Positions 36,566 to 49,200 of a stretch of 64,000 nucleotides of DNA are shown piece by piece. Below the pieces are notes generated by a model that saw only the letters and a list, made by a program, of their open reading frames with translations, did not search any database and had not been told where the DNA came from. How positions within the stretch are numbered: the stretch's first letter is position 1; every line of letters starts with the position of its first letter. Origin of the DNA: Paramecium octaurelia (Eukaryota > Ciliophora > Oligohymenophorea > Peniculida > Parameciidae); NCBI GenBank assembly GCA_905182995.1, contig CAJJDP010000021.1, positions 190,648 through 254,647 of the forward strand. The letters run 5' to 3'. The position numbers were made by a program, and so were the translations under genes.

Positions 36566-37000
36566 GGTAATTTAATTAATAACTAATATAAATCCGTTTT
36601 TTTCTAGATAATATTTTTCAAAGTATCAAAATGGATAACTACTTTTTATAGTAATGTTTTCGATGTAGATATGGGTTGGAATTATTTCAAATTAAAAATG
36701 TTACAAATTTCATCTTAATATCTAATATCGGATTATTATTAAGAACAAGTATGTTTAAAAGTGATAGAAACTCTGTATTTGTAGTTAAAATGTGTTATCA
36801 ATAATAAGATTAATTAAATTTTAAAAAAATGCATATGTTAAACTAATATTTTTAAGATTCTGTCAATTTACAATATTATATTTGCTAAAAACTTAGATAT
36901 ATTCTATTTAAGGGTTTGAATCACTTATATGGACTTCATGAATGATATTGTGTTATTAGAATATTTAGATTATTTATTGTAAATTATAATAAAATTGTAG
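36566..37000. other. Divergent intergenic region
   Basis: About 435 bp between the divergent starts of the small secreted protein (-) and the ULK-like kinase (+). It is AT-rich with no frame worth calling and presumably contains both promoters. Confidence 0.5.
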
Positions 37001-38912
37001 ATGAGCATTGGTTAATTTTGTAAAAGTATAGGTCAGTATCAAATAGATTTGACCTCATCGTTAGGGAAAGGGTCATTTGGAGAAGTGTACATAGGAAAGG
37101 ATACTAAAACGTAGGAGATACTTGCAATAAAAGTTACTAGTTTAAAAGGGAATGAGAAGTAAATAGATTAAACCATAAAATTGTGTCAGAATGAATGTTA
37201 AATCATGCAGCGTTTGAATCATCCAAATTTAGTCAAATTTCATTAGCTCTAAAGAACTTAAAATAATGTATATTTCATGATGGAATATTGCGAAGGAGGG
37301 ACCTTGAATTAATACATCGAAAGGAAGTGTAATAAAAGTTAGTTGAAATATTTGGCAGAAACAGAGGCCAGAATTATTTTGAGTCAAATTGTTAATGGAT
37401 ATTAAGAAATGTATAATTAGAATATTGTTCATCGTGATTTAAAGCCAAGCAATATTCTCATTAATAAAGGAGTGGCTAAGATTTCAGATTTCGGATTTAG
37501 TAAAATCCTAAACGATTTTGATAACTAGATACTAATGACTTTTGCAGGGACACCCTTATATATGTCTCCTTAAATTCTGACCTAATAATTGTCGAGACAA
37601 TATTCTACAAAAACAGACATATGGTCTTTAGGAATTATATTTTATGAAGTCCTTTATGGATAGACCCCTTGGAAGGCGTCTTCAATAAATGAGCTTATGA
37701 TGAAAATACAATCAGTCCCAATAAGATTTCCAGCGACTCCTCGAGTTTCAGATTAGATGAAATAAATAATATCAAAAATGTTGATAGTGGATGAAAAGGA
37801 TAGAATGAGTTGGGATGAACTATTTTAATTATAAATCTAACACGATCAAGAATCATTACTGAATATAGGCAAAAGTGTTATAATGATAAATTAAGAAAAA
37901 GACATTTTGAAAAAAAAGAATCTAGAAAAAAATCTAAACAGAGGCATTGTTCAGAATATACAACATGGTAGATAACAATAAGAATAGATAGAGAAGGCTT
38001 ATCCAAAAATAGATGATTACTCAAACAAATCTGGAACAACATAATATACCTAATCTCAGGATAAATCTTCGGTAAGTCCGTCTAGGAAGGAGAAGATATT
38101 TTCCTAAAAAGAAAAGTCTGTTTCTCCAATCAAAACCCTTGTGAATTTAAATCAGAATTAACATGTTTTGGGAAAAGAATAGCAATAATAGATTATAAAT
38201 AATGCTATAATTAAGAAGATTTCAGATTGGATCACTTACAAAAAGAATAAATCAGAATTTTTGAATAAATTGTCTCAATAGTTGTTTGAGTAATGGTCTG
38301 CAGGTATAATAATGATATGTATTTATAGCTAAATTCTAATTGCATTAAAGCATCTATCTAGCCATTTGCTTTTTGTTGACAAAGTACTAAGTTTTGATTT
38401 TGTATAAGGTCTAAATCAGATTATAGAAAAGGATTCTAAATAAGTATATTCGTTAATAATAATATCTTAGTACAACCAAAAGGTTTACAGAGAAAGAATG
38501 GGCCATTTTTTGTTAAAGTAAAGACTACTTTGAATCATTAAAAATGATATAGAGAGATTATAGCTTAATAAAGGAATTTCTGATTGAATTGGTGAAAAAG
38601 ACATAGGTAGCTCTCAGCGATACCTAAATAGAGGAAATGAAATTAATTAAAACGGTAGCAAATATGGAGTAGGTAGAGAAAAACAAATTTGATTACATTT
38701 TCTAAACTGGGTTATAGTATTATCTTAAAATTGTTTTGGATTAATTGCACAAAGAGAAGAATGATAGAGGCTTTTTGGAATTTGCTGTCCGCTTGAAGGA
38801 TTGTTGCAGAATACATTACATTATAAATTTCCAAGAGGTAGATTTCTTCAAGTATGAGGATGATATCACAAATTCTTCGAACCAATAATTATTAGAGTAA
38901 TTGCTAAAATGA
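37001..38912 (+). CDS. ULK/ATG1-like Ser/Thr protein kinase, 628 aa
   Basis: ATG 37001 to TGA 38910-38912, with one intron at 38304..38328; 629 codons. The N-terminal kinase domain is complete: glycine loop [19 protein letters not shown] (Lys44), [20 protein letters not shown], the activation-loop end [12 protein letters not shown], then [11 protein letters not shown]. Residues about 290-420 are a charged, Gln/Ser-rich linker. About 420-628 is a helical C-terminal domain ([53 protein letters not shown]) recalling the EAT/MIT-like tail of ATG1/ULK kinases. ULK kinases start autophagosome formation; ciliates have many copies, so this exact role is uncertain. A different 25-nt intron at 38402..38426 also restores the frame, but the chosen one gives the more family-like tail. 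Confidence 0.9.
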
Positions 38913-38961
38913 GAATTTCCCTATTAAATATCTACCCTATAAAATTATTGTTTATAATAAT

Positions 38962-41900
38962 ATGATTTTATTTTTTTTACTTTCACTAGTTAGAAGTGGA
39001 GAAATCTCGCCATATCTTAGAAAACCAATAGAACCTTCGGTGAATAATGAACTGGAAATATCAGACTACGTCTTCACATATACCACTGCAACCGATATGT
39101 TCAAAGGTGATCAATTACTAATAAAATTTCCCACTTAATACACAAGTTTGGCAATAATCGACTATTAAATTACACTTTAGAAATGGAACCCAGATCTGCT
39201 AATATGGTAAACAATGACAGGAGGCAGCTGCACTTATATTCCTTCTGGCCCTAATAATCCTTCGCTTTTTAAAATAACCCTACCTGATGTTAAAGCAGGT
39301 AATTACAAACTAACAATACCCTCAATACCCAATCCAGCATATGGAGGGACAGGGAACTTCAAGATGGAAACTCGTAGAAATGATGTCTACAAAAAAGATG
39401 TGAATTTGATTGATTTTAATTATGCATTTGGAAAAGTGGGAATAGCGAAGGCAGCAACAGATTTAAGTGGAATAAGTACTACATATTTAGCATCTGGTGT
39501 AAACTTGATTAATAAAGTGACATTCACATTCTAAACAAATATCTTGATACCAAAGGATGGCAGACTGACTTTAGATTTGTCTAAATCAATTTTATCAATC
39601 TCAGATGATCAGTATTCCAGTACAACTACTTTAAAAGGGAACATCACAAGATAAGGAATGATGTTTTAAATAAATGGTTTTGAAGATAATTAAGCAGCAG
39701 CATCTTATGAGATTGCAATTTCAGGAATAGTAAATCCAAAATATTCAGGTATTCCTGGAGAATTTACATTAAGAACATGGACTAACAATACGAATACCAT
39801 ACTGAATCAAAAGAAGGCAGTCAATTTGCCATCAATCACTCCAGGAACATTGACAGATGTGACAGTATCTGCTCATTGTACATTGACTGGATAAACTGAA
39901 ATTATTTCAGTAAACGACATCACAATATATTAAATTACATTTTCTTTAATAAATGCTGTAGAATCAACAGGCTAGATAATAATAAATTGGTTAAGTGGAG
40001 GCCTATTTGAATCGTGTTATGTAACTAATGGATTATATGATTAAAGTGAAAATGCGTAAGTTAAGTGCACTCAAAATGCCAATCAGTTTTTGATCTAGAA
40101 TTTTAAAAGAGTTTAACCTAAAACCTAAATAGTAGTGTAATTCAAAGCAACCAATCCAGCCAGTGCTCCTTTGTCAAATTTAGAAATAAAGACCTATTAA
40201 GATTTAGCACAATTACAATTAGTAGATACATATGCAAGTGCAACTGGATTGACGTTGCAATCCTTTCCATAATTCGGTACATTTGATATCACTTTTCCAA
40301 CACCTGATCATCAAAGAGCAGCTTAAACAGCTACTTGGGTTGTGAATTGGAAAAATGCAATAGTTCCTGCCACATCATATTAATTAAAACTAATATTTAG
40401 TACAAGTTTCTCCTTTAGTGGACTGTCTTGCACCGCTGTAAATGATGCAGCTGTGACTGACACTGGAACATGTTCTAGTAGTGGATCCACTCTGACATTC
40501 ACTTTTGGAAATACTGCATTTTCATCGACAAATAATAACTAACTTACAATTGTAGGTGTGAAGCATCCCACAACTCCAGGGGAATATGTAGTTGCTGTAA
40601 ACTTAATCTCAAATCTGAATGTTGTAGTTTCAAGGAGAACAGTTTATTTCTAGGTATTACCGTACAAATTAACTTCAATTCAATCCTTTCGATTGTCTCA
40701 AGATTAATTGATAAAGACCTTGATTTATTTTAAGTTTCCTGCTTTAAATGATATCCCGAGTTCAGAATGGCAATAGGATTTTAATATAATGACTTCTGAG
40801 ATTTGGGTAGAATTTTAAACTGTGGATTCATTTCATCCAGCCCCTGCCAATTATTAATTTTTAACTGACTTGGGTACAGGTTTGACAGATCAAGCAAACT
40901 TTCCATGTTACGGTTATTCGAAATTATAACCTCTAAGTGGAAATTCAGAAATAAAATGTACATTAAATAAGCCAAGCGCTACACCTGATCCTGCAAGAGT
41001 TAAAGTTCATCATTTTAGAGCAGTGTTAAAGAATGAATAATTCGAGTTGCATCTACCGAATATTCAGAATCCAGAATGTGAATCATACTTGGTAACTGTT
41101 GATGATCTATGTCGATCGACTGCCTCAGTAACTATTAAGATTCTCCTAAAAAAGAACAGAAGATAATATATAATGTATCAAAATGATCCAACTGATGTTA
41201 ATTTGATCTTCCCTGCTGTCCTACCTAAGATAGTAGTTAAGAACAAATACAATGACAACTTAGTAGGGGGACTGCCATCACAAGCCTCACCGAAGTTTGT
41301 GCCTACAACAATCAACCAATAGTCTAGCATTTAAATCAGATATGAGCCTGGATCCACTAAACCTCTAAAATCAGCAGTTGACACTTCTTAAGGCATTATA
41401 TTTATCTTCCCGTAATTGCCAATAACAGATCCTTAAGCCTACATTGTAAACAAGAATGTTCAATGCAGTTTGGGATTGCTAACACAATTAAATTGTTATG
41501 CATATAGAGAAGTTGGGTGGGTGGTTGTTATTCCAACTGCATTGATGGACATACCAGGAGCAAGTGCTCTAGATGTAACATTTTATTTGAAAAATTTCAT
41601 AAACCCTTATTATGCAGCTGATCCAATTGGGTACATTCAGATTATAACAATTAAAGACAATCAATAGTGGGAGCGCATGATCTTCCAAGATTTATCAAAT
41701 TTTAGTCCTGGATCTGCAAAATCCGTTTAGGTAACATCTAGAAGATACGAAGCCAATATGATCGATGTAGAATACAATTGGTTGTTTTCATTCAATAATG
41801 ACATACCTGCTGGCGGCAAAATCTATTTGATTTATGCAGTGAACTTTTATGATCATGGTGGTGTAGGGAGAACTATAGATTTCGAAGTCAAATAAGGATT

Positions 41901-44900
41901 AGAACCAGCCACCGATGAATTTTTAAGTAGCAAAAATACAAATATTTACATAATAGAAAAATTCAAACCTTACACCAAAGGAACTGTTATCAGTATAAAA
42001 ATGACAGGAGTAAAAAACCCACCTAAGGCTGGATTGACAAATCTGTTTGGTGTATCCTCATTGACTTCAGATAATTACTATATTGATTCAACAACAGATG
42101 TTGCAGCCATGACGATTATTCAACAAGTACCCATAGGGGAAATAGTATTCAATCATTTTAGAATGTATCCAGATAATGGATCACCTCCAGATTCCATATT
42201 TCCAGCCACTTATGAAATCAGTTTTTATCCCACTCGTAATATCCCCAAAAACGGCGATATTTTTATCACCTTTCCTTAGGATTTTTAAGCCTCATCACAA
42301 TGGGCTACTTTACCTAGTGACCCACTTGAGTCACTCTCCCACTCTTTTCTGGATACCATAACTGATGATTCAGACATTAGATGTTATGTTAGTGGATCTC
42401 TTAAAACAATGAAAGATTGTTCTATTGAGAATTTGACTGTCAGAATCACTCTTGATACAGAATTGAGAATTGAAGCAGGCATGGAGCCAGTCATAGTTAC
42501 CATATTAAATGTTCGAAATTTCAATGAAGACAAAAACTCTGGAGTTATAGTTGTTCAGACTATCTATGATGCTGTTGTGTTAGATGATAGTGGTACCACT
42601 GAGACTAATAGGAAAGCCACAAGTGGTTTGAAAGCAACCTTCATGACAAATACCCAATATTCTCTTCTATACTATCCTCTAACTGAAGGTGTCCAAGCAA
42701 CCTACGAATTAACTCTCAAACCCACATTAGACATTTAGGTCACTGCAACCATCGTAGTGGAATTTCCAGCTATGTTCCCTTATGGTTTAGGTGGAAGTGT
42801 AGGATGTGACATTCCATTGTTAAGCAAAGCAACTAATGATCCTATTTAATGCAGTGTCTCTGCATGGTAAATTACACTGTCTAATTTAAAGGCCTATGCT
42901 CCAACTGCAGATGGTTTTGTGGTGATAATCACTGGTGTTCGAAACCCTAATTAAATAGTCACCTCATCAACTAAATAGCTCAAGTAAGGCATCAGAGTGT
43001 ACATCATGTCCAATGCAACACATGCCCAAGAATTCGTTTCGAATATGGGGGTTCTCTCATTTACTCCGGCTGCTTCCATACTACAATTACAACAATTGTA
43101 CATCACATCCTCCAACACAAGGGATTATGCTGATTACACTCTTGAATTACAGCCTGAAATCAATGGATCTCCAACTAAATTTAAGTTGGACTTCTAAAAG
43201 GGTTATTAAATAGCTTCTCTGTGGAGTGAAAAGAAATTGACTTTGGATGGTAACCCATTTGACGTTGAACCTTCAGGCAATAGTTTTAGTTTTGATACTA
43301 CGTTCACTGCCGATATAACCAAAACCTTCTCAATTGTAGTCCAAAAACTACCAAATCCTTTGGATGAGGGTATTTGTCCAGGCTATCCAGATCTATCCCT
43401 TTATGATGGCACTACTAAATAAATCATCATGTAGACCTATTCGAATTTAATGCAACCCTCCACACCAGACTTTAAACATGCAGGTAAATTGATTATAATT
43501 GATGATGATGATCCCAACCATTATATCGAAGCTGGAACATATACCAATAACATTACATTGTCTTTGTACCCAGTAGAAGCTGCATCACAAACGATGGAGA
43601 TATCGCCATTGTTTGATGAGGCTTTCAAGGATATATTGACAATAACTCCAATGCTAATAGATGCTGGTTAGAAGACTGGATAATTTAGAATTGGGGTGGA
43701 TACTTCAATTGCTGTTTTGAGAGTGGTCATAAAATTCACCCATGAAATTAGTGATTACATCCCAGTTCGACCTATTTATTTATGGATCTAAAGATACAAA
43801 AGTACAATTACATATTAACTTAGATATTTCAATAAGTGTGAGCGATGTATTTTAGGTTCCAGCTGGAGGCAGAAGCAGTGTGTAAACTGTGGAAATGTCA
43901 TATGGATCATATAAACCTATTATATTCTCATTCTATCTCTTGAATAACCAACCAAAATACTCAGCAGTCTATCCAAAAACAATTACTCTGAGTGATGGTC
44001 AAAAGACTGGCTAGTTCTGGGTTTCATGTGGAATGAATACGGAAGGTGCAAATGGATAGTTATTGACAATAATATCTGGAGATGACAAACCAACATTCTA
44101 AGTAGCCAATAGAGTCAGAAACTTTAGTGTGATCAATCCTGACTTAAACATTCCCTTCATAGTCATTAAATAGATTATGCTTGCTGCAGATTCCTTGGTT
44201 TAAGTTCGCATAGTCACGAATGAACCATGCACAATCTATTTTGCAGTTGTTCCCACTTTTATTAGAGAGATAACCTTACAGTAAATTAAAAATAAAATAT
44301 TGCCCTATGATTACTTTAATTATCCATTTATCTTTGGCGAATATGTTTATGATTCACCAACCTATGAATATCAAATACTTGTAGATTCATTACAAGTTTC
44401 AACAGCCTATTAATTTGTGGCCTTTGTTGAAGACTACTCTGGAAATCTCGCAGATGCTCCTGCCATTCTATAATTCAACACTACTAACTACACAGATCCT
44501 CATTTAGATTCACTCTCACTCACATCAAGTCCGACAGTCATTGCAGATACTAACACTTCATTAACATTGTCAGGTCTCTCAGGCAAAATTCATGCAATAG
44601 CCCTTAAAAACCCATCTTATATATATTAAAACCATTTTGCAGCAGACTCTTCAGTGTTAAGAAGCAGAAGAATTTTATAAGATTCAACTACAACGGATAC
44701 AACTTCAACTGATACAACTACTAATACTACTGACACAACTACAACTGATACAAATACTACTGATACAACTAATTCCACCAATACTAATGATACGACAACA
44801 GACACTGATAATAATAGCAATTCAACTGGCATAGGTGTCATAAAATCAGATCCATATGTCCCTGATGCTAGTGATTACACCTGTAAAGTCTTGAGTATCA

Positions 44901-45291
44901 ACTATCTCACCCAAATTTGTGAACCAGTAGCCGATCGTAAAGCCAACTTTACCAGAATCGATTATTATGCTTAATGTTTACTATTCTATTTAATTTTAGA
45001 ACTTATTATACCCCCAACAGGCAAACAAATTTCAAGAGGAGAGAATCACGAAGGAATACTAGTAGAACATTATACGACTTCTTCTGTATACTCTATTTTT
45101 AATATTCATAGGATGGAACTATTAAATTTGCTAATCTAGTCCCAGATAGTGATTACTTCATCTTCATCATTCAAGAATCAAATTCATAATTTTCATCTAA
45201 ACCGCTTATGGTAAAAGGGACTACAAGAACCTTATTTGAACTCTACATCCTGAAACTGCTAGTACCAGTATTAATATATATTTTAATTTGA
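38962..45291 (+). CDS. Giant secreted, probably GPI-anchored surface protein, about 2,090 aa
   Basis: ATG 38962 to TGA 45289-45291. A signal peptide (ILFFLLSLV) starts the protein and a hydrophobic C-terminus (LYILKLLVPVLIYILI) ends it with no cytoplasmic tail, the pattern of a GPI-addition signal. Frame breaks are fixed by introns at 43802..43823 (22 nt) and about 45094..45119 (26 nt). A 24-nt segment near 44981 with GT/TTTTAG ends may be a third; it has no in-frame stop, so I leave it open. The body is about 1,900 residues of beta-rich, Thr/Ser/Ile/Pro-rich sequence that looks like many degenerate repeats (e.g. PGEFTLRT, PPGG-type turns, VPAGGRSSVQ). A Thr/Asp-rich stalk lies near residue 1900. 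It has few cysteines, unlike Paramecium surface antigens. An adhesion or glycocalyx role is inferred. Confidence 0.8.
44681..44829 (+). repeat. Thr/Asp-rich coding repeat (TTDTTTNTTD-like)
   Basis: About 50 codons of nearly pure Thr, Asp, Asn and Ser in short repeats such as DTTT, NTTD and DTNT, built from ACT/ACA/GAT/AAT triplets. It sits near the C-terminus of the giant surface protein, like an O-glycosylated stalk. The reverse strand of this tract also gives a Val/Leu-rich open frame, which is only its mirror image. Confidence 0.9.
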
Positions 45292-45667
45292 TCACATAGC
45301 ATTATTATTTATATTTTAATCTCTTTTTAAATAGGAGATTATATATTAAAATATAATGATTATATTCATCTGTTAATTTTATCATTAGTTTAGCTTAGTT
45401 TAATAATTATGGTTTTTTTTAAGATATACATACTTATTTTGAATTATTGATGCAATCTTAATATTTCTTAACTAAGTAATTAGTTTAATTCATTAATATG
45501 TTTCAATGTTGAAATCACAAATTAATAATTATTCTAAATGTATAAGGATGATGTTTACTAAAAGATTAGTTTTATTCTTAGTTATAATTATTATATAAAA
45601 ATGGCAATTAAATTTATTACTTTACAATAAAAATGTACAATTAAATTTTTAATCATTGATTTCCAAC
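45292..45667. other. Intergenic, AT-rich
   Basis: About 375 bp with more than 80% A+T, long T-runs and no open frame I can support. Confidence 0.5.
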
Positions 45668-46140
45668 ATGAGAACACCAATATATATAAAAGATTATCCC
45701 ACTTAGATTCATAAATTAAATGAATAGTATGTTATTCGGAATATACAAATTCTGAAATTAGAAATGAAAATGTAATATAAAAGTTTAATCAATGATTAAC
45801 ATTGGTTTTTAAACAATATTTCTAAAACTTAAATTCATAAAAAATGAATCTTTTATAATGATTTTGTTTACTGTTAGAAGGAAGATATCATTCTATTGAG
45901 GAATCAAAGGATAAGATTAGGCTTAAGTCTCAGATTAAAATTTTTTAAAAGAGTAATTAAGTTGAATTATGAAAATGCTATGTATTAGGTTCATAATTAC
46001 AAAAATTAGTTTTAGATATTATATTAACTTGCAACCAATTATTCATTTTAGATTTCATTCACGAATTTTGGTGATCATCCATAGTAGGTTCTTCGAATAA
46101 TAGGTAATATAGGTTTATTTTATAATGTGAAGTGTGTAGC
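45668..46140 (+). pseudogene. Broken frame with one in-frame TGA
   Basis: From ATG 45668 the frame gives a basic helical protein (YPTQIHKLNEQYVIRNIQIL, NDQHWFLNNISKTQIHKK) and meets TGA at 45845-45847. It then continues in the same frame with equally protein-like sequence (EDIILLRNQRIRLGLSLRLK, FFKRVIKLNYENAMYQ, ATNYSFQISFTNFGDH). No GT...AG pair of normal size spans the TGA. Either this is a pseudogene with a point nonsense mutation, or the gene is read through. The 3' limit is uncertain because the frame runs on into the next gene. Family not recognised. Confidence 0.4.
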
Positions 46141-46214
46141 TTTTTGTTATTTAATTAGTTAATCCAATTTGAATATTTAGTTTCTAACATAATTTTTATA
46201 TTTTATTAATTTTG

Positions 46215-49200
46215 ATGGACAAAGAACAAGCGTTGCCAACCCTGTAATAGTAAGAGAAGGAGCTTGAAAAGAAGCGTACAAAACAAGGCTTGGATTTGCA
46301 TTTCAAATTATTTAATGATCTCTTGAAATTAAAATATGCCTCATACACAAAGACAGCATTAATGCTAATTATAGCATTTATCCATCACTTTCTGACATAA
46401 ATAAGATAGTACTTAAATAACTATTTTCAGATACAAGAGCTTAATAAACATTCACTATTAAACTGAATCGACGATCCTTGATTAAATGATTGACTTTTGC
46501 ACTTATTTCGACATCCAGGGCTTATTGAGACAGGATATTACAATAAACTACATAATGTTGTCAGTTTTTTTATTAGCCACAATAGGAAATACTATTCTCT
46601 ACTTCATCCTTTATATATTATAAGGAGATGATTATAGAGTTCGTAAGAGATTTTTGGGGAAGGTAATTTGATAAGTTTGTATGTAGAAATTCGTACAATT
46701 GTCAGAATGGTATGTGTGGTTATTACATTATCCAGCAATGGTTGTGTTTTTTGAGAATATGGTTTGTGGACCTACAATAGACTGTACAAAATCGTCAGTA
46801 AGAGATATTATGATATCTCTGTCTGTGATAGGGTAATTTGGATGAATTAAGTCTTAGGGTGTTTTTTGGAACATTAAACAATTGTTTCTTGAGTGTCTTT
46901 TTTCATAACAACATCAATTAGAAGAAGGACTGTTTTAATACTGAGAACTCACTTTATCTGGTAGCCTTTCAAATATTCCGTACGATTCAGGCATTTCTCT
47001 TAACTTTCAAGTTCATATATAAATTATTTTCATAGTTCAAGTGAATATGCATTTGTTTGGGTGATGCTCATTGTAATATTTTTTGGGTATAGTTATTTTT
47101 TGATGAATTGTCTATTCTTTAGTGGTTACATGGCATTTGCAACAACTTCGGTTAGGAACACATTTTAAATCTTATTGATAATTATGGTTTCAACTAGTTT
47201 TTCGATGATAGTAGATGAGTTGTATAGGTATAATACAGCCAAACACTAATTTGAGAATTTTAGCATATTTTTTACTGTTTCTTTTATATTCCTTTGTTGT
47301 TGTTTTACTTATAATTTGAAGAATTCTAATTTTAAGGATATAAATTTTGAAAATGCAGAGGATAATCAGATAAACAAATAAATGTTCATAATGAGTACTC
47401 TTTTAGAAGTATCGAATTAGGATATCAATGTTGATTTATTCTTCAAGGGAATTCTCTAAAGACATATGGAAGTCGATTGTAGACACACAGTAATACAAGG
47501 AGAAGGTAGATGTTTTTGTAAGAAGAAAAAGATATTTGATTCTAAGAAGAAGAAAGAAGTAATTTTGGATGATTGGTTGATTCATAAAAACATATTTGTT
47601 AAATTCCTAATGAAATCATGGATTGAAATTAAATTAAATCAGAATCCTAATTCGGTTGAATTGTTGATACTGTATGCTAGATTTATGTTTTATAAGTTCC
47701 AAAATCATTAAGTTTCATTGCACATATTATCAGAATTAGAAAAGCGTTTTCTCTTCATAATCAATAGATATAAAGCATATCAGTTGAAGACTTAGATTAT
47801 GAAATATGTTAAGCATAGAAATTAATAAAGTTATCGAGAAAAATTAGAGACCCAGAATGCACTATATATTGAGGATATAATAGACACAATAAAGAAGAAT
47901 ATTAACAATATAATGATTCAGAATTGTGTATTTTGGAAATGTTTATAGAAAGAAGTTATTGATTTGGAAGAATTGGATGAATTACTTAAGAATCAATTTG
48001 ATAAAATAGAGTCTACGAATCAGTTGTGGGTCTAAATACAAAATTATCTTGACTTTAAAAAGAAGTGGAAATTCTATTATGCTTGGTTTACTCTCTATAT
48101 TGAGAATAAGAAACTGAAGAATAAAATATTGGATAACTTTTAGGGACTGTCTGTTAATGAGAATGATATTTTCTCTGAGGAACTTCAAGAAAACAATTTG
48201 GAAGAAGACATAGCTAGCATTAAATCTGATCAAGAACAAAAAATAGATATGGATAAAATTGATATCAAGAGCAAGCGCATAGTATTTGATAAAAAAGCAT
48301 GTATAATCTAAACCAGTGATGATCCAGATGCCATCATTATTAAAGTGAATAAATAATTCACTAAGATCTTTGGATATACAAAAGAAGAAGTTTCTATGAA
48401 ATTCCCAATTGCATAATTGATGCCTGATATCTATTCAAAAGTGCATCCATCTTTATTAAATGATTACAGATTGACTGGAAAAGGACATTCCCTATATTCC
48501 CAAAGAAAGGTGTATTGTATACATAAAACTGGATATATGTTTACAGCATAGAAGTTCTTGAAATTGTATGTGGATTTGAATGGATGTTCTTAGTTTGTTG
48601 TAATGTTAAGACCTACAGATATCAACAATGAAAAAAAACATGATGTGATAATCTTGAATTCAGACTGGGAAATCAATGGAATGACTCCAAATGTTATTCA
48701 ATCATTACAAATTGATTAGGATTTATTCCAAAAATAAAAAGTATAAACACTGGTTAATTTACTACTATTTGCACCTAAATTAATATAATTTAGCAGAGCC
48801 TGTTCATTAATAAACGAATAAACTGATTTAGAATTATTTGGTATGTAAAAAATTAAGAAAAGACGAGAGTAGACAATTAAATCAATTAAATCAAATATGC
48901 TATAGGACAAAATCAAAATTTAAGTAAATATGGCTCATTCAGGATCAAGTAATTAAGGAATTCCTAAAAGTGCCAATGCCATATCCTCAGATGATTAACA
49001 ATCTAATTATCATTAAATGCAATCATTAGAAGTGCCTGAAGATAAATAGTTCTTTCAATATGCTAGTAGTGTTAGTGATAAAAACGAGGCTCAAGATTTC
49101 AAGCATCAAATTGATTAGTATTCAGAAATGCAAAATAATATGAATGAATAATTGAATAAAAAGGTAGATGAATAAATCAAACAAATGTAAGAGACCTAAT

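Noticed and set aside
38402..38426. Alternative 25-nt intron in the ULK-like kinase
   Set aside because: It also restores the frame, but the intron at 38304..38328 gives a C-terminal helix pattern more like other ULK-type tails; both cannot be used.
44626..44841. Val/Leu/Ser-rich minus-strand frame of 71 codons
   Set aside because: It is the reverse complement of the Thr/Asp-rich repeat of the surface protein, which forces a long stop-free frame on the other strand.
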